Of a stretch of DNA of 64,000 bases, positions 40,353-49,692 are shown piece after piece. The stretch spans positions 5,077,501 to 5,141,500 of the forward strand of contig NZ_CP094975.1 in NCBI RefSeq assembly GCF_023509015.1, given 5' to 3'. A program made the translations under genes and the position numbers. The notes beneath the pieces are model-generated. The model was not told the origin of the DNA, made no database searches, and saw only the letters and a program-made list of their open reading frames with translations. Numbering within the stretch: the first letter of the stretch is position 1; each line of letters opens with the position of its first letter. Source of the DNA: Pseudomonas abieticivorans. GTDB taxonomy: Bacteria > Pseudomonadota > Gammaproteobacteria > Pseudomonadales > Pseudomonadaceae.

Positions 40353-40366
40353 CTACGCTTCCGCCA
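40353..40366 (+). other. attR, direct repeat of the tRNA-Ser 3' end
   Basis: CTACGCTTCCGCCA, identical over 14 bases to 20085-20098, with unrelated bases on its left side. Confidence 0.85.
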
Positions 40367-40619
40367 TCATTTCTACGTTAAAGCCCTGATTATTCAGGGC
40401 TTTTTCGTTTCTGGGGTTTGTGCTTCCGGCTTGGGTAGCACGCAGGTCTCCCACCCGTGCAGGTGGCAGTTTGGCTCTGCACATGAAACATTCTTTATTG
40501 CACGACGTAAGCGTGATTGCCCCGCTCGGCAAGCCCCTAAGCGGATCTATTCCGACTCCGCTTGAAAATTACCAACACAAACAGGCCATGCTTGGCACGC
40601 CACAACGCCTTTCAAAGCA
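40367..40619. other. Non-coding flank right of the island
   Basis: It contains the hairpin terminator at 40380-40404 and then about 215 bases in which I see no supported gene. Confidence 0.5.
40380..40404 (+). terminator. Terminator downstream of attR (original tRNA-Ser terminator)
   Basis: The stem AAGCCCTG/CAGGGCTT with loop ATTATT is followed by T5. It lies the same distance from attR as the hairpin after the intact tRNA lies from attL. Confidence 0.85.
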
Positions 40620-41828
40620 TCAACTCGCAGCGGTGGCTTTCGGCAACTTCACGACATCGCTGCTCTGCGTCGACACGCAGGCGTGCGAGTATTTCGGCCA
40701 ATCGCCCAGCGGGGTTTTCAGCAGGCTGCCGGGGCAAAGAAGCAGTACATCGCCGAGCGAAAACAGCGGAAACGCAGCCACTACAGGCAATCCCGTTTTC
40801 GGCTGCACTCCCCAAGCAACTTCATCGAAATCCTTGAGCTCGAACCCTTTCATGATCCTGTACTGAGAGACGGTTTGCTCTCGCACCCCCATCATTCCGG
40901 CTGCGGTGTAGACGATGGTGGAGCTTGCACCAGGGAAAACGATAACCACGCCAACGATAATCGCCAATGCAGCGGCGAACGACCGCAACATCCGGGAGGC
41001 TATGTTTCTTCGGCTAACGAAGAATATGAGTGCCGGCAAAAACAGCAGGGCCATGGCCAGTATCGAAAGAATCATCAGTGTGTTGGCCGCGTCCGGCGTG
41101 TCAGCCCCAATGTAGGAACGCAGGAGCAGACTCATGGGAAAGGCGGCCGCAAAAACGGCGAACGCCACGACCAGATAGGCAGATATAAAGATGGTAGTCT
41201 GGCTGCGCCATGATGCTAAATCTCTTGGAAAGCTTGCCAGGGCGACTATTTGCAGGCCCGTGCGAAATCGCACGGAGCGAAGCGCAAGCAGCATTGCTAA
41301 CAGGCTAAATAGCATGATGATCGGTGCGGTAAGCCAATGTTCTGCCGTGGGGAAGCGAAACACCACGATCATGAACGCGGATGAGCCTACGATCGCCGGC
41401 GCCAATAGCAGTCTGGCTATGTGAGCCTGGAGGGAGGAGGCACTGCCGAAGGTTGATACAGCCATTGCATAGATGATGGTCGTGGTCAGCATGATGACCA
41501 TGTAGAGCAACAGCAGTAGGCCGGCCAACCCCATCCACGGTAAAAGTGCTGCAAACTTCTTCTCAAGCACAAGCGGTAGCAGATCAATCCGTCCGATTGC
41601 CTTGGCATAGGTCATGAGAATCCCGAAGCTCAAGATGGCGCTGATAAGTGCGCCCAGCCAGCTGATTGAGCCGAAGTTGCTTTTTGCCAGCTTCGCGGCG
41701 GCCCCAAGCTCCTCGAAAAACAGCTCCCAGCTCTGTTTTTGCTTCCGTTTCCTGCTATCGCTACCCACGTTGACGATCTCTTCTTTGCTCGACGTTTTGC
41801 CGTATTGGCGGTTTCTGATGTGCGACAT
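40620..41828 (-). CDS. Hypothetical polytopic membrane protein
   Basis: About 402 residues with a charged N-terminus (KRKQKQSWELFFEEL) and roughly eight membrane segments, for example ALLPWMGLAGLLLLLYMVIM and AALAIIVGVVIVFPGAS. The C-terminal 80 residues are soluble. I do not recognise the family. The start at MSHIRNRQY has only a weak GAG; an ATG at 41861 is possible but lacks a ribosome site. It stands between the island end and the catabolic cluster and shares an operon with neither by spacing. GC content is lower than that of the genes to its right. Confidence 0.65.
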   Translation of the reverse strand: MSHIRNRQYGKTSSKEEIVNVGSDSRKRKQKQSWELFFEELGAAAKLAKSNFGSISWLGALISAILSFGILMTYAKAIGRIDLLPLVLEKKFAALLPWMGLAGLLLLLYMVIMLTTTIIYAMAVSTFGSASSLQAHIARLLLAPAIVGSSAFMIVVFRFPTAEHWLTAPIIMLFSLLAMLLALRSVRFRTGLQIVALASFPRDLASWRSQTTIFISAYLVVAFAVFAAAFPMSLLLRSYIGADTPDAANTLMILSILAMALLFLPALIFFVSRRNIASRMLRSFAAALAIIVGVVIVFPGASSTIVYTAAGMMGVREQTVSQYRIMKGFELKDFDEVAWGVQPKTGLPVVAAFPLFSLGDVLLLCPGSLLKTPLGDWPKYSHACVSTQSSDVVKLPKATAAS

Positions 41829-41957
41829 CCCTTTGAGCTCAGTCCCAAGGAGTCGAAGCATATTATCGGCGGCTATTGTGCATGCCTGAGGCGATGGTAG
41901 GCACCATCGGTCACGCCCTTGCCATAGTTGATGCCGTCGTTGGCAATGATGAAACCA

Positions 41958-43289
41958 TCACCGGCCGTGAACTGCTGCCTGCCGAAGGAGCTCACGCAAT
42001 CCCATTAAATGGTAGTAAGTACGCCACAGCAACCCGATCGGTAGCACAATCGTGCAACTGATCAACAACAACGCATAGCGCAACGATTGTTCGCCGAACA
42101 CCGGCAGCAGCGTATCGCTGAGCAAGCCGGCGGCCAGCGGGCCAATGCCCACGCCGAACAAGGTCGAGATAATCGTCTGCAACGCCACGGCGGTGGCCCG
42201 GCGGTGGGCGGGTACCAGTTGGGTCAACAGCGAAAACGAAGGACCTACCCACCACACCGAGAAAAAACTGCTCAACGCGCACCAGAGCATCGCGCTGGGC
42301 ACCGGGACCGGGCCTACCGACAGGAGGATGCCCTGTGGCCACAGCAGGTAGGTGATCAGCGCCGTGCTGCCAAGCACATGGCCGAGCAGCGGGATGCCGA
42401 TCTGCCAATGCGGGTTTTTAAGCGCCAGGTGGTCGGTCAACCAGCCGCTGAACAACGCCCCGAGCCCGGCACAGGTGCCGCCGATCAGGCCCGCGAGCAT
42501 GCCGGCATACTGCAGGGGCAGGCCATGGGAGCGTACCAGGAAGCTGGCGTTCCACATGGCATAGGCGTAGGCACTGAAGGTGGTGATGCCACAAGCCAGC
42601 ACCAGGCAGCGGTAGGCTGGCTGCGCCATCAGCTCGCGCGCGCTGCCCAGCAGGCTCGACACCGGGTGTGCGGCGTGCGTTTGGCTGAGGTCAAAGCGCC
42701 CGCGCGGCGGGTCGCGCGTGATTAAAGCGAACACCGCACTGATCAGCAGGGCGGGCAGGGCGACGGCAAAAAACGCACTGCGCCAGCCGTATTCCTCCAC
42801 CATCCAGGCGCCCACGCACAAGGCGATGATGGTGGAGAAGGTCGGCGCCGCGGTGTAGCAACTGATCGCAAAAGAGCGCCGATGCGGGGGGTAAATGTCG
42901 GCGATGATCGACAGGGAGGTCGAGGTGCTGGGCGATTCGAAAACGGCCACCGCCATGCGCGCGATCACCAGCATGGCGAAGCTTGCGGACACACCGCAGG
43001 CCAGCGTGGCCATCGCCCACAGCAGTGAGCAGGCGGCCAGCAAGCGCGTGCGCGACAGGCGATCGGCCAAGCGCCCGGCCGGTAACCCCAACAGCACATA
43101 GACGGCGGCGAACGCCAGGCCCGAAACCAGGCCCATGGCAGTATCGCTGACGCCGAATTCCTGTTTGATCGGCTCGATCATCACCGCAATGATCTGCCGG
43201 CCGACAAAGTTGCCGGCATACATCATCGCGAGCAGAAACAACAGGCCATGGCTGCGCCAGCCAATGGGTGCGGCAGGTATACTGCTCAT
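41958..43289 (-). CDS. MFS transporter
   Basis: A 443-residue major facilitator with 12 predicted membrane segments. The TM2-3 loop GRLADRLSRTRLLA is the MFS signature. It opens MSSIPAAPIGWRSHG; GGAG lies 6 bases before the ATG at 43289. It is the last gene of the minus-strand operon that starts at the flavin reductase, so it probably imports the aromatic or steroid substrate. The substrate is inferred from context only. Confidence 0.85.
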   Translation of the reverse strand: MSSIPAAPIGWRSHGLLFLLAMMYAGNFVGRQIIAVMIEPIKQEFGVSDTAMGLVSGLAFAAVYVLLGLPAGRLADRLSRTRLLAACSLLWAMATLACGVSASFAMLVIARMAVAVFESPSTSTSLSIIADIYPPHRRSFAISCYTAAPTFSTIIALCVGAWMVEEYGWRSAFFAVALPALLISAVFALITRDPPRGRFDLSQTHAAHPVSSLLGSARELMAQPAYRCLVLACGITTFSAYAYAMWNASFLVRSHGLPLQYAGMLAGLIGGTCAGLGALFSGWLTDHLALKNPHWQIGIPLLGHVLGSTALITYLLWPQGILLSVGPVPVPSAMLWCALSSFFSVWWVGPSFSLLTQLVPAHRRATAVALQTIISTLFGVGIGPLAAGLLSDTLLPVFGEQSLRYALLLISCTIVLPIGLLWRTYYHLMGLRELLRQAAVHGR

Positions 43290-43345
43290 GGAGGGCTCCG
43301 GGATAATGGGCAAGGGCCCAGGCAGCGCCCGGGCCCGTGGTGCGC

Positions 43346-44377
43346 TCAGGCGCGGGCCTGGCGTTGCCTGGCCAAGGTCATGGCGGTGTCTTCGATCATG
43401 TCTTCCTGGCCGCCGACCATGCCGCGCCGGCCCATCTCCACGAGGATTTCGCGCGCCGGGACGCCGTACTTCTTCTCGGCCCGCTTGGCGAACAGCAGGA
43501 ACGAGCCGTAGACACCGGCATAGCCCATGGTCAGTGCGTCGCGGTCGCTGCGGATCGGGAAGTCCATGATCGGCACCACCAGGTCCTCGGCCACGTCCTG
43601 GATGCCAAATACGCTGACCCCGGTTTCGATGCCCATGCGGTCGCACACCGCAACCAGCACTTCCATCGGCGTGTTGCCGGCACCGGCGCCCAAGCCCGCG
43701 CAGGCTGCGTCGATGCGCGTGGCACCGGCGGCGATGGCAGCGATCGAGTTGGCCACGCCCATGGCCAGGTTATGGTGGCCATGAAAGCCGATCTCGGTGT
43801 CCGGCTTGAGCGCTTCCCGCAGCGCGGCCACCCGTGCGGCCACGTCATGGGGCAGCAGGTAGCCTGCGGAGTCAGTGATGTAGATGCAATTGGCGCCGTA
43901 GCTTTCCATCAACTTGCCTTGGCTGGCCAGGCCTTGCGGGCTGTTCATGTGGGCCATCATCATAAAACCGACGGTGTCCATGCCCAGCTTGCGCGCTGCG
44001 CGCAAGTGCTGCTCGGAAACGTCCGCCTCGGTGCAGTGGGTGGCGACGCGAAGGGTATTGACGCCCAGCTCGAAGGCCATCTGCAGGTGATCGACCGTGC
44101 CGATGCCTGGCAGCAGCAGGGCGGACACCTTGGCGTTTTTCATCAAGGGGATCACGGCCGACAAGTACTCTTCGTCGCTGTGCGCTGGAAAACCGTAGTT
44201 CAGTGAACTGCCGCCCAGGCCATCGCCATGGGTCACCTCGATCAGCGGCACGCCGGCGGCGTCCAGGCCACAGGCGATGCTTTTCATCTGCTCAAGGGTG
44301 ATCTGGTGGCGCTTGGGGTGCATGCCGTCACGCAGGCACATGTCGTGGACGGTGATGCGTTTGCCCTGAAGATCCAT
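43346..44377 (-). CDS. 4-hydroxy-2-oxovalerate aldolase
   Basis: A 343-residue class II pyruvate aldolase of the MhpE/BphI/HsaF family that cleaves 4-hydroxy-2-oxoacids to pyruvate and an aldehyde. The HMGL-like barrel start [16 protein letters not shown] carries the catalytic Arg-Asp pair (RDG), and the metal-binding HxH-type segment is [15 protein letters not shown] (His-200 region). It forms a channeling complex with the acetaldehyde dehydrogenase encoded just upstream in the operon (10-base gap). The role in steroid ring cleavage is suggested by neighbours. Confidence 0.94.
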   Translation of the reverse strand: MDLQGKRITVHDMCLRDGMHPKRHQITLEQMKSIACGLDAAGVPLIEVTHGDGLGGSSLNYGFPAHSDEEYLSAVIPLMKNAKVSALLLPGIGTVDHLQMAFELGVNTLRVATHCTEADVSEQHLRAARKLGMDTVGFMMMAHMNSPQGLASQGKLMESYGANCIYITDSAGYLLPHDVAARVAALREALKPDTEIGFHGHHNLAMGVANSIAAIAAGATRIDAACAGLGAGAGNTPMEVLVAVCDRMGIETGVSVFGIQDVAEDLVVPIMDFPIRSDRDALTMGYAGVYGSFLLFAKRAEKKYGVPAREILVEMGRRGMVGGQEDMIEDTAMTLARQRQARA

Positions 44378-44387
44378 GGTGCGCTCC

Positions 44388-45308
44388 TTAGGCGATGGCC
44401 TGTGGTGGGGTGAGGCTCAGTGAGCCCTGGAGAATGGCTTCGGCGAACAGCTCGGCGGTGCGCGCGGCGGCGGCGGTCATGATGTCGAGGTTGCCGGCGT
44501 ACTTGGGCAGGTAGTCGCCCAGGCCTTCGACTTCCATGAAGATCGACACGCGGTTGCCGTCGAATACCGGGCCGTTGACCAGGCGGTAGCCGGGTACATA
44601 ACGCTGAACCTCTTGGATCATGGCGCCGATCGCGGCGCCGATGGCGGCCTGGTCCGGTTCGGTTTCGGTCAGGCAATGCACGGTGTCACGCATCATCAGT
44701 GGCGGCTCGGCGGGGTTGACGATGATGATCGCCTTGCCTTTTTTCGCGCCGCCCACCTGCTCAACGGCGGCGGCAGTGGTGCGGGTGAACTCGTCGATAT
44801 TCTTGCGGGTGCCGGGGCCAACCGATTTGGACGCGGCAGTGGCGATGATCTCGGCGTAGGCCACCGGTTGCACGCTGGACACCGCCGCCACCAGCGGGAT
44901 GGTCGCCTGGCCGCCGCAGGTGACCATGTTGACGTTCATCGCGCCCAGGCCCAGATTGTGCTTGAGGTTGACCGGCGGCACGCAGTAAGGGCCGATGGCG
45001 GCCGGGGTCAGATCGATCATCAACACCCCCAGGGCATTGAGCTTGCGACTGTTCTCGGCGTGGACGTAGGCGGAGGTCGCATCGAAGGCGATCTGGATGC
45101 CATCTTCCAGCACATGGGGCAGCAACCCGTCGACACCCTCGCTGGTGGTCTTGAGGCCCAGTTCAGCGGCGCGCGCCAGGCCTTCGGACGTGGCATCGAT
45201 GCCCACCATCCAGACCGGCTCCAACACCTCGCTGCGCTTGAGCTTGTACAGCAGGTCGGTGCCGATGTTGCCCGGCCCGATGAGGGCGCATTTGATCTTT
45301 TTGCTCAT
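44388..45308 (-). CDS. Acetaldehyde dehydrogenase (acylating)
   Basis: A 306-residue enzyme that converts acetaldehyde or propionaldehyde plus CoA to acyl-CoA (MhpF/BphJ/HsaG family). The NAD-binding start is [17 protein letters not shown]. The catalytic cysteine is in [14 protein letters not shown], near residue 130. The C-terminal [20 protein letters not shown] is conserved. It is paired with the aldolase as in all meta-cleavage pathways. In HsaG the substrate is propionaldehyde; which one applies here cannot be told. Confidence 0.95.
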   Translation of the reverse strand: MSKKIKCALIGPGNIGTDLLYKLKRSEVLEPVWMVGIDATSEGLARAAELGLKTTSEGVDGLLPHVLEDGIQIAFDATSAYVHAENSRKLNALGVLMIDLTPAAIGPYCVPPVNLKHNLGLGAMNVNMVTCGGQATIPLVAAVSSVQPVAYAEIIATAASKSVGPGTRKNIDEFTRTTAAAVEQVGGAKKGKAIIIVNPAEPPLMMRDTVHCLTETEPDQAAIGAAIGAMIQEVQRYVPGYRLVNGPVFDGNRVSIFMEVEGLGDYLPKYAGNLDIMTAAAARTAELFAEAILQGSLSLTPPQAIA

Positions 45309-45345
45309 GGCAGTGGTCTCGATCAGAGGAAGAAAGGGCCGCGGT

Positions 45346-46137
45346 TCAAGGCACGAAATTCAAGTGCAACTCGCCCAGGCCACTCAACGACAAACTGATG
45401 GCGTCGCCCGGGGCGACCGGTACCAGTGGCGCCAGTGCTCCAGACAAAATGATTTCGCCCTTGCGAAACGGGATGCCCAGTTTGCCCAGGGTATTGGCCA
45501 GCCAGGCCACGGCGGCGCAGGGGTGGCCTTGTACCGCCGAGCCCAGGCCGCTCCCGGCAGGTTGGCCGTTCTTGAACATCTGCAGGCAAACCTTGGCCAG
45601 GTCCAGTTCACGTGGGTTGACGCGCTCGGCGCCCAAGGCAAACACCCCGCAGGAGGCGTTGTCGGCCACGGTGTCCTGAATGCGGATCTGCCAGTTTTCG
45701 ATCCGCGAATCGACGATCTCGAAGCACGGCAGCACCCATTCGCTGGCGGCCAGCACATCGTCAGCGGTAACGTCGACACCGTGCAGGTCTTCACCCAGCA
45801 CAAAGGCAATTTCGCCCTCGGCCCGCGGTTGCACCAGCGTGTGGGCTGCGAAGCTGACAGTGCTGTTGTTGGCCACCTGCATGCGGTCGGTCAAAAAGCC
45901 AAAGTCGGGCTGGTGCACATCGAGCATTTCTTGCACGGCGCGGCTGGTCACGCCGATTTTCTTGCCAATCACCTGGTCGCCCAAGGCTTCACGGCGCGCC
46001 AGGAACCGCAGGGAAATACGGTAGGCGTCGTCCAGGCTGATGGCCGGATAACGCTGGGTCAGCGGTGCCAGGCTCTGGCGTGTTTGCAGGGCGTTGAACA
46101 GTTCGTCGCCCAAGGCTTCAATCAACTGCGTATCCAT
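45346..46137 (-). CDS. 2-oxopent-4-enoate hydratase family protein
   Basis: A 263-residue member of the fumarylacetoacetase-like hydratases (MhpD/BphH/HsaE), which add water to 2-hydroxypenta-2,4-dienoate. Motifs include [20 protein letters not shown], the metal-binding [12 protein letters not shown] (Glu residues near 105) and [13 protein letters not shown]. With the two following genes it forms the complete lower meta pathway to pyruvate and acyl-CoA. Confidence 0.93.
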   Translation of the reverse strand: MDTQLIEALGDELFNALQTRQSLAPLTQRYPAISLDDAYRISLRFLARREALGDQVIGKKIGVTSRAVQEMLDVHQPDFGFLTDRMQVANNSTVSFAAHTLVQPRAEGEIAFVLGEDLHGVDVTADDVLAASEWVLPCFEIVDSRIENWQIRIQDTVADNASCGVFALGAERVNPRELDLAKVCLQMFKNGQPAGSGLGSAVQGHPCAAVAWLANTLGKLGIPFRKGEIILSGALAPLVPVAPGDAISLSLSGLGELHLNFVP

Positions 46138-46194
46138 AAAAAAAGCTCGCTGCGTGGCAAATGAAAGGGATACCGGCTGCTTGCAACCCAGGGC

Positions 46195-46968
46195 CTAGCC
46201 CGGCCAGACGGTAGAGTCGGCACCGCCATCGACCTCGATGACCTTGCCGGTGACCCAGGCCGAGGCCGGGCAGGCCAGGTAAAGCGCCGCGGCGGCAATG
46301 TCTTCGGGGGTACCCAGGCACTTGAGTGGGGTGTTGGCTTGCATGGTGTCGCGCATGGCCGCAGGCATCACCCCGGCCAGGGCGTCGGTCAGGATCGGCC
46401 CGGGCGACACCGCATTGACCCGAATCTGTGGCGCGAACTCCTGCGCCAGCAGCCGCGTCAGGTGGGTCAATGCGGCCTTGGCGCTGCCATAGGCACTGAA
46501 GTGCCGCTGGGCATAGCGGGCGGCGACCGAGGTGATGTTGACGATGTTGCCGCCGCCGGCCTCGCGCATCAGGGGTACGCATAACTGGGTCAGGGCATAG
46601 GCGGCGGTCACGTTGAAACTCATCACCTGCTCGAAGGCCTGCGGGGTCATCTGCAGCGGGTCGTTCGGCCCGCCGCCGCCGGCGTTATTGACCAGGTGGG
46701 TGATGCGGCCCATGTGCTCGCAGGCGTTGCGGACCAGGGCGATGCGTTGTTCGCTGTCGGTCACATCGCAACTCAAGGCCAAGGCACGGCGGCCACGGCT
46801 GCGCACTGCTTGGGCGACGGCCTCCACGTCGGCCAGCGAACGGGCGCTGCACACCACGTCGGCGCCGGCATCGGCGTAGGCCAGGGCGATGGCACGGCCA
46901 ATGCCGCGGCTGCTGCCGGTGACAATGGCGACACTGCCGGCAAGGTTGAAGCGTTGCAATAGGCTCAT
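46195..46968 (-). CDS. SDR oxidoreductase, 7-alpha-hydroxysteroid dehydrogenase-like
   Basis: A 257-residue classical short-chain dehydrogenase. Cofactor motif TGSSRGIG (about 17-24), NNAGGGG (about 92-98), catalytic Ser in ITSVAARYAQ and the YxxxK motif YGSAKAAL are all present. The segment NAVSPGPILTDAL and the C-terminal AALYLACPASAWVTGKVIEV closely follow the E. coli HdhA pattern, which also has NNAGGGGP. AAGGA precedes the ATG at 46968. A bile-acid 7-hydroxyl oxidation role would fit the cluster but is not proven. Confidence 0.85.
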   Translation of the reverse strand: MSLLQRFNLAGSVAIVTGSSRGIGRAIALAYADAGADVVCSARSLADVEAVAQAVRSRGRRALALSCDVTDSEQRIALVRNACEHMGRITHLVNNAGGGGPNDPLQMTPQAFEQVMSFNVTAAYALTQLCVPLMREAGGGNIVNITSVAARYAQRHFSAYGSAKAALTHLTRLLAQEFAPQIRVNAVSPGPILTDALAGVMPAAMRDTMQANTPLKCLGTPEDIAAAALYLACPASAWVTGKVIEVDGGADSTVWPG

Positions 46969-47009
46969 GGCGGTCCTTATTGTTTGGATGGGGCTAGCGG
47001 ATGCGGCGC

Positions 47010-47990
47010 TCAGCGCGGCGCCCAAAGGTCGGGCAGGCCGGGGTCGGAGCTGGCGATCAAGCGCTTGAGCAGCACCTTGAGCGCTTGCGCGTCACCGGCA
47101 CCCAGGCGCGCGGAAATATCCTCCTCGACGGCCTTGGCCAATGCCACTTCTTGCAGCGAAGCCTCGCGGCCGTCGGCGGTCAGCACGTAACGCACCTGGT
47201 CATGCCCCAGTTCACGGGCCACCAGGTGCTGGCGTTCCAGGAAGCGCATACTCGAATCACTGACCACATGGCCGGTGTAGCTCACGAATTTATTGATTTC
47301 CTCAAGGCTCAAGTTGTCGCGTATGCACAGGGTGGAGAGGATAAAAAACGCGTGCTCATCCAACTGCTGGTTCTTCAGCAACCGGCGTAACGCATGCAGC
47401 ATCTGGTAGTGCGCGCGGCCCAGCAGGTAACCCAGCAAATCTTCGGTGTAACTGCATTCAGGCGGCGGCGGGGTGGTGGCCAGGCGCAGTTCGCTGCGTG
47501 GCTTGCGCATCGCCAAGGCGTATTGGCCGCTCTGGAAGGCCAGCGGTGCACGGTCGCTATGGTCGAAGGCAAGCACTTCGCCAACGAAAATCACATGGTC
47601 GCCGCCTTCGTATTGGAAGGCCGTGCGGCACTGAAAGCGTGCGGTGCAGTCTTGCAGCAGGGGCGCGGCGCTGATCCCGGTATCCAGCTGTATTTCGGCA
47701 AACTTATCTTCACCCTGCCGGGCGAAACGACCGGACAGCAGCTCCTGCTCGGTCGACAGCACGTGCACGTTCCAGTGCCGGCCATTGCTGAACACCGGTA
47801 GGCTGTGGGCGTTCTTGGACAGGCTCCAGAGCACCAGCGGTGGGTTGAGCGAAACCGAGTTGAAACTGTTGGCCGTGATGCCGACCGGCGTGCCATCTTC
47901 GGCCTGGGTGGTGATGATCGTCACCCCCGTGGTGAAGGTGCCGAGCGCGGCGCGAAAGGCTTGAGGGTCGAAACAGGCGGGCATTGCCAT
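47010..47990 (-). CDS. Flavin reductase fused to a MarR-like domain (monooxygenase reductase component)
   Basis: A 326-residue protein. The first 165 residues are a flavin-reductase domain (GTFTTGVTIITTQAEDGTPV, ANSFNSVSLNPPLVLWSL, GDHVIFVGEVLAF) that supplies reduced flavin to a partner monooxygenase, most likely the HsaA-like protein encoded at 51415. Residues about 190-326 look like a MarR-family winged helix (ALRRLLKNQQLDEHAFFILS, SDSSMRFLERQHLVAREL). The architecture matches the C1 reductase of A. baumannii 4-HPA hydroxylase, where this domain regulates activity. GAGG before ATG 47990 favours this start over 48002. First gene of the minus operon. Confidence 0.88.
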   Translation of the reverse strand: MAMPACFDPQAFRAALGTFTTGVTIITTQAEDGTPVGITANSFNSVSLNPPLVLWSLSKNAHSLPVFSNGRHWNVHVLSTEQELLSGRFARQGEDKFAEIQLDTGISAAPLLQDCTARFQCRTAFQYEGGDHVIFVGEVLAFDHSDRAPLAFQSGQYALAMRKPRSELRLATTPPPPECSYTEDLLGYLLGRAHYQMLHALRRLLKNQQLDEHAFFILSTLCIRDNLSLEEINKFVSYTGHVVSDSSMRFLERQHLVARELGHDQVRYVLTADGREASLQEVALAKAVEEDISARLGAGDAQALKVLLKRLIASSDPGLPDLWAPR

Positions 47991-48057
47991 GATGGGCCTC
48001 ATGGATTGAGTGTGCGTGCCGGCAGTATTCCCAGCAAAACGGGGCGTTGCATCGTCT

Positions 48058-48099
48058 CAACGGACTAACGTTGTTGGCCCACTCGTCCACTTGGACGAG
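48058..48099. promoter_or_regulatory. Candidate operators in the divergent promoter
   Basis: In the gap between the flavin reductase (minus) and the aldehyde dehydrogenase (plus) lie two perfect inverted repeats: CAACG-N6-CGTTG (48058-48073) and CTCGTCC-ACTT-GGACGAG (48082-48099). The second contains TCGTC-N6-GACGA (48083-48098), found again at 59668-59683. Confidence 0.6.
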
Positions 48100-48207
48100 G
48101 CGCCCGGCCGGTGGTCTGCGGCAAGTTGCGGGTCAGGGCGTTGGCGAGCGACGGCCTGGGTGGGCACAGCGAGAAACGCTGGCCCTTTTACAGTTGAGGA
48201 GGTACCC

Positions 48208-49644
48208 ATGGGTTGTGCAATATCTTCCACCGACGAGCTGTCGGCCCTGTTGTCTGAACAAAAAGCCGCGTTCAACGCGCAAGGCGCTGCCAGTGCGCCG
48301 CAGCGTCGCGCGCGAATCCAGCGGGTGATCGACCTGCTGGTGGCGCACCACCCGGCGCTGACCGAGGCCATGGATGCCGATTTCGGTGGTCGCCCCCAGG
48401 GGTTTTCGTTGATGAATGATGTGCTGGGCTCGTTGGGCTCGCTCAAGCATGCACGCGATCACCTCGAAGGCTGGATGCAGGATGAGCCGCGGCCGGTCTT
48501 CAGCCCCTACGATCAACTCGGCGCCCAGGCCTGGGTGATGTACCAGGCCAAGGGCACGGTGGGCATTCTCGGCACCTGGAACGCGCCGCTGTATACCTTG
48601 CTCAGCCCCTTGGCCTCGGCGTTGGCGGCGGGTAATCGGGCCATTCTCAAACCCTCGGAAGTGACGCCACGCACGGCGGCGCTGTTGGCGCAGTTGTTTG
48701 CGCAGCTGTTCGACCCACTCGAGGTGGCCGTGGTTACCGGCGGCGCTGATCTGGCCCAGGTGTTTACCGCGCAGCCGTTCGATCACCTGGTGTTCACCGG
48801 CAGTACCGCGGTGGGCAAATCGGTGATGCGTAACGCGGCGCAAAACCTGGTGCCGGTGACCCTGGAGCTGGGCGGCAAATCGCCGGTGATCGTTGGGCGC
48901 AGCGCAACCCTTGGCACCGCAGCGTTTCGCCTTGCACTGTCCAAGACCACCAACAGCGGCCAGGTCTGCATCAATCCGGATCTGGTCTACGTGCCACGTG
49001 AGCAACTCGAACACTTTGTGCAGGCTTTCGCCAGCGCCTACCGCGAGTTTGTCCCCCAGGTGAGCGACAACCCGGATGTGGTCGCGGTGGTCAATGCCCA
49101 GCACCTGAGCCGCGTCGAGAACCTGGTGCAGCAGGCCGCGCGTGCGGGTGCCCGGGTGGTGAGCTTGCCCTATGCGCAACCCGCCGATGGGCAAAACCGC
49201 CGACGGCCATTGCAACTGGTGATCGACCCGCCGCAGGACAGCCTGATCCTGCACGAGGAGATCTTCGGCCCGGCGATGGTGCTGTTGCCTTATGACGAGG
49301 TTGATCAGGTGATCGCCCAGATCAACGCCCGCCCGCGGCCCCTGGCCCTTTATTACTTTGGCGATGATGCCCAGGAGCAGCGCCACGTGCTGAGCCACAC
49401 CGTGTCGGGCGGCGTCACCCTCAATGACGTGATGATGCATGCCGCCTTGCATGACGCGCCTTTTGGCGGCGTCGGTGCCTCGGGCATGGGGCATTACCAC
49501 GGCCGTGAAGGCTTCATCGAATTCAGTCACATGCGCACGGTGCTCAAGGCCCCCGAACACGATCCGCGTCGCGAATGGGGCTTGCTGCCACCCTACGGCG
49601 AACATTTCCTGGCCGCGATGCTGGCACAGGTCACCGCGAACTGA
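48208..49644 (+). CDS. NAD(P)-dependent aldehyde dehydrogenase (coniferyl-aldehyde-DH-like)
   Basis: A 478-residue class 3-type ALDH. TLELGGKSPVIVG holds the general-base Glu, and NSGQVCINPDLVYVP the catalytic Cys (near 250). The C-terminal end HYHGREGFIEFSHMR is typical of the coniferyl aldehyde dehydrogenase branch. GAGGAGG lies 6 bases before the ATG at 48208. It is the first gene of the plus-strand operon. In cholate degraders a steroid-aldehyde dehydrogenase (Sad) acts on the side chain; this could be such an enzyme, but the substrate is not determined. Confidence 0.88.
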   Translation: MGCAISSTDELSALLSEQKAAFNAQGAASAPQRRARIQRVIDLLVAHHPALTEAMDADFGGRPQGFSLMNDVLGSLGSLKHARDHLEGWMQDEPRPVFSPYDQLGAQAWVMYQAKGTVGILGTWNAPLYTLLSPLASALAAGNRAILKPSEVTPRTAALLAQLFAQLFDPLEVAVVTGGADLAQVFTAQPFDHLVFTGSTAVGKSVMRNAAQNLVPVTLELGGKSPVIVGRSATLGTAAFRLALSKTTNSGQVCINPDLVYVPREQLEHFVQAFASAYREFVPQVSDNPDVVAVVNAQHLSRVENLVQQAARAGARVVSLPYAQPADGQNRRRPLQLVIDPPQDSLILHEEIFGPAMVLLPYDEVDQVIAQINARPRPLALYYFGDDAQEQRHVLSHTVSGGVTLNDVMMHAALHDAPFGGVGASGMGHYHGREGFIEFSHMRTVLKAPEHDPRREWGLLPPYGEHFLAAMLAQVTAN

Positions 49645-49692
49645 GCGCGCCAGCCGATCTGAACAACTTAATAAAAATAAGGAATTGAACAC

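Larger units (their letters stand above)
20099..40366. mobile_element. tRNA-Ser genomic island, decayed ICE
   Basis: About 20.3 kb between two copies of CTACGCTTCCGCCA. It contains a P4-type integrase remnant near the right end, broken MobH relaxase and TraG-like transfer genes, an IS21 istB remnant, and two intact cargo blocks (patatin/kinase/TPR and the three giant genes). Base composition varies from about 50% GC in the kinase/TPR genes to about 60% in the giant operon, pointing to several sources. The remaining mobility genes are broken, so self-transfer is unlikely. Confidence 0.85.

Noticed and set aside
20099..40366. CRISPR arrays or Cas genes in the island
   Set aside because: No regularly spaced repeats or Cas-like proteins seen.
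40420..40866. A 148-codon plus-strand frame right of the island
   Set aside because: It overlaps the C-terminus of the membrane protein on the other strand and has no ribosome site or family-like sequence.
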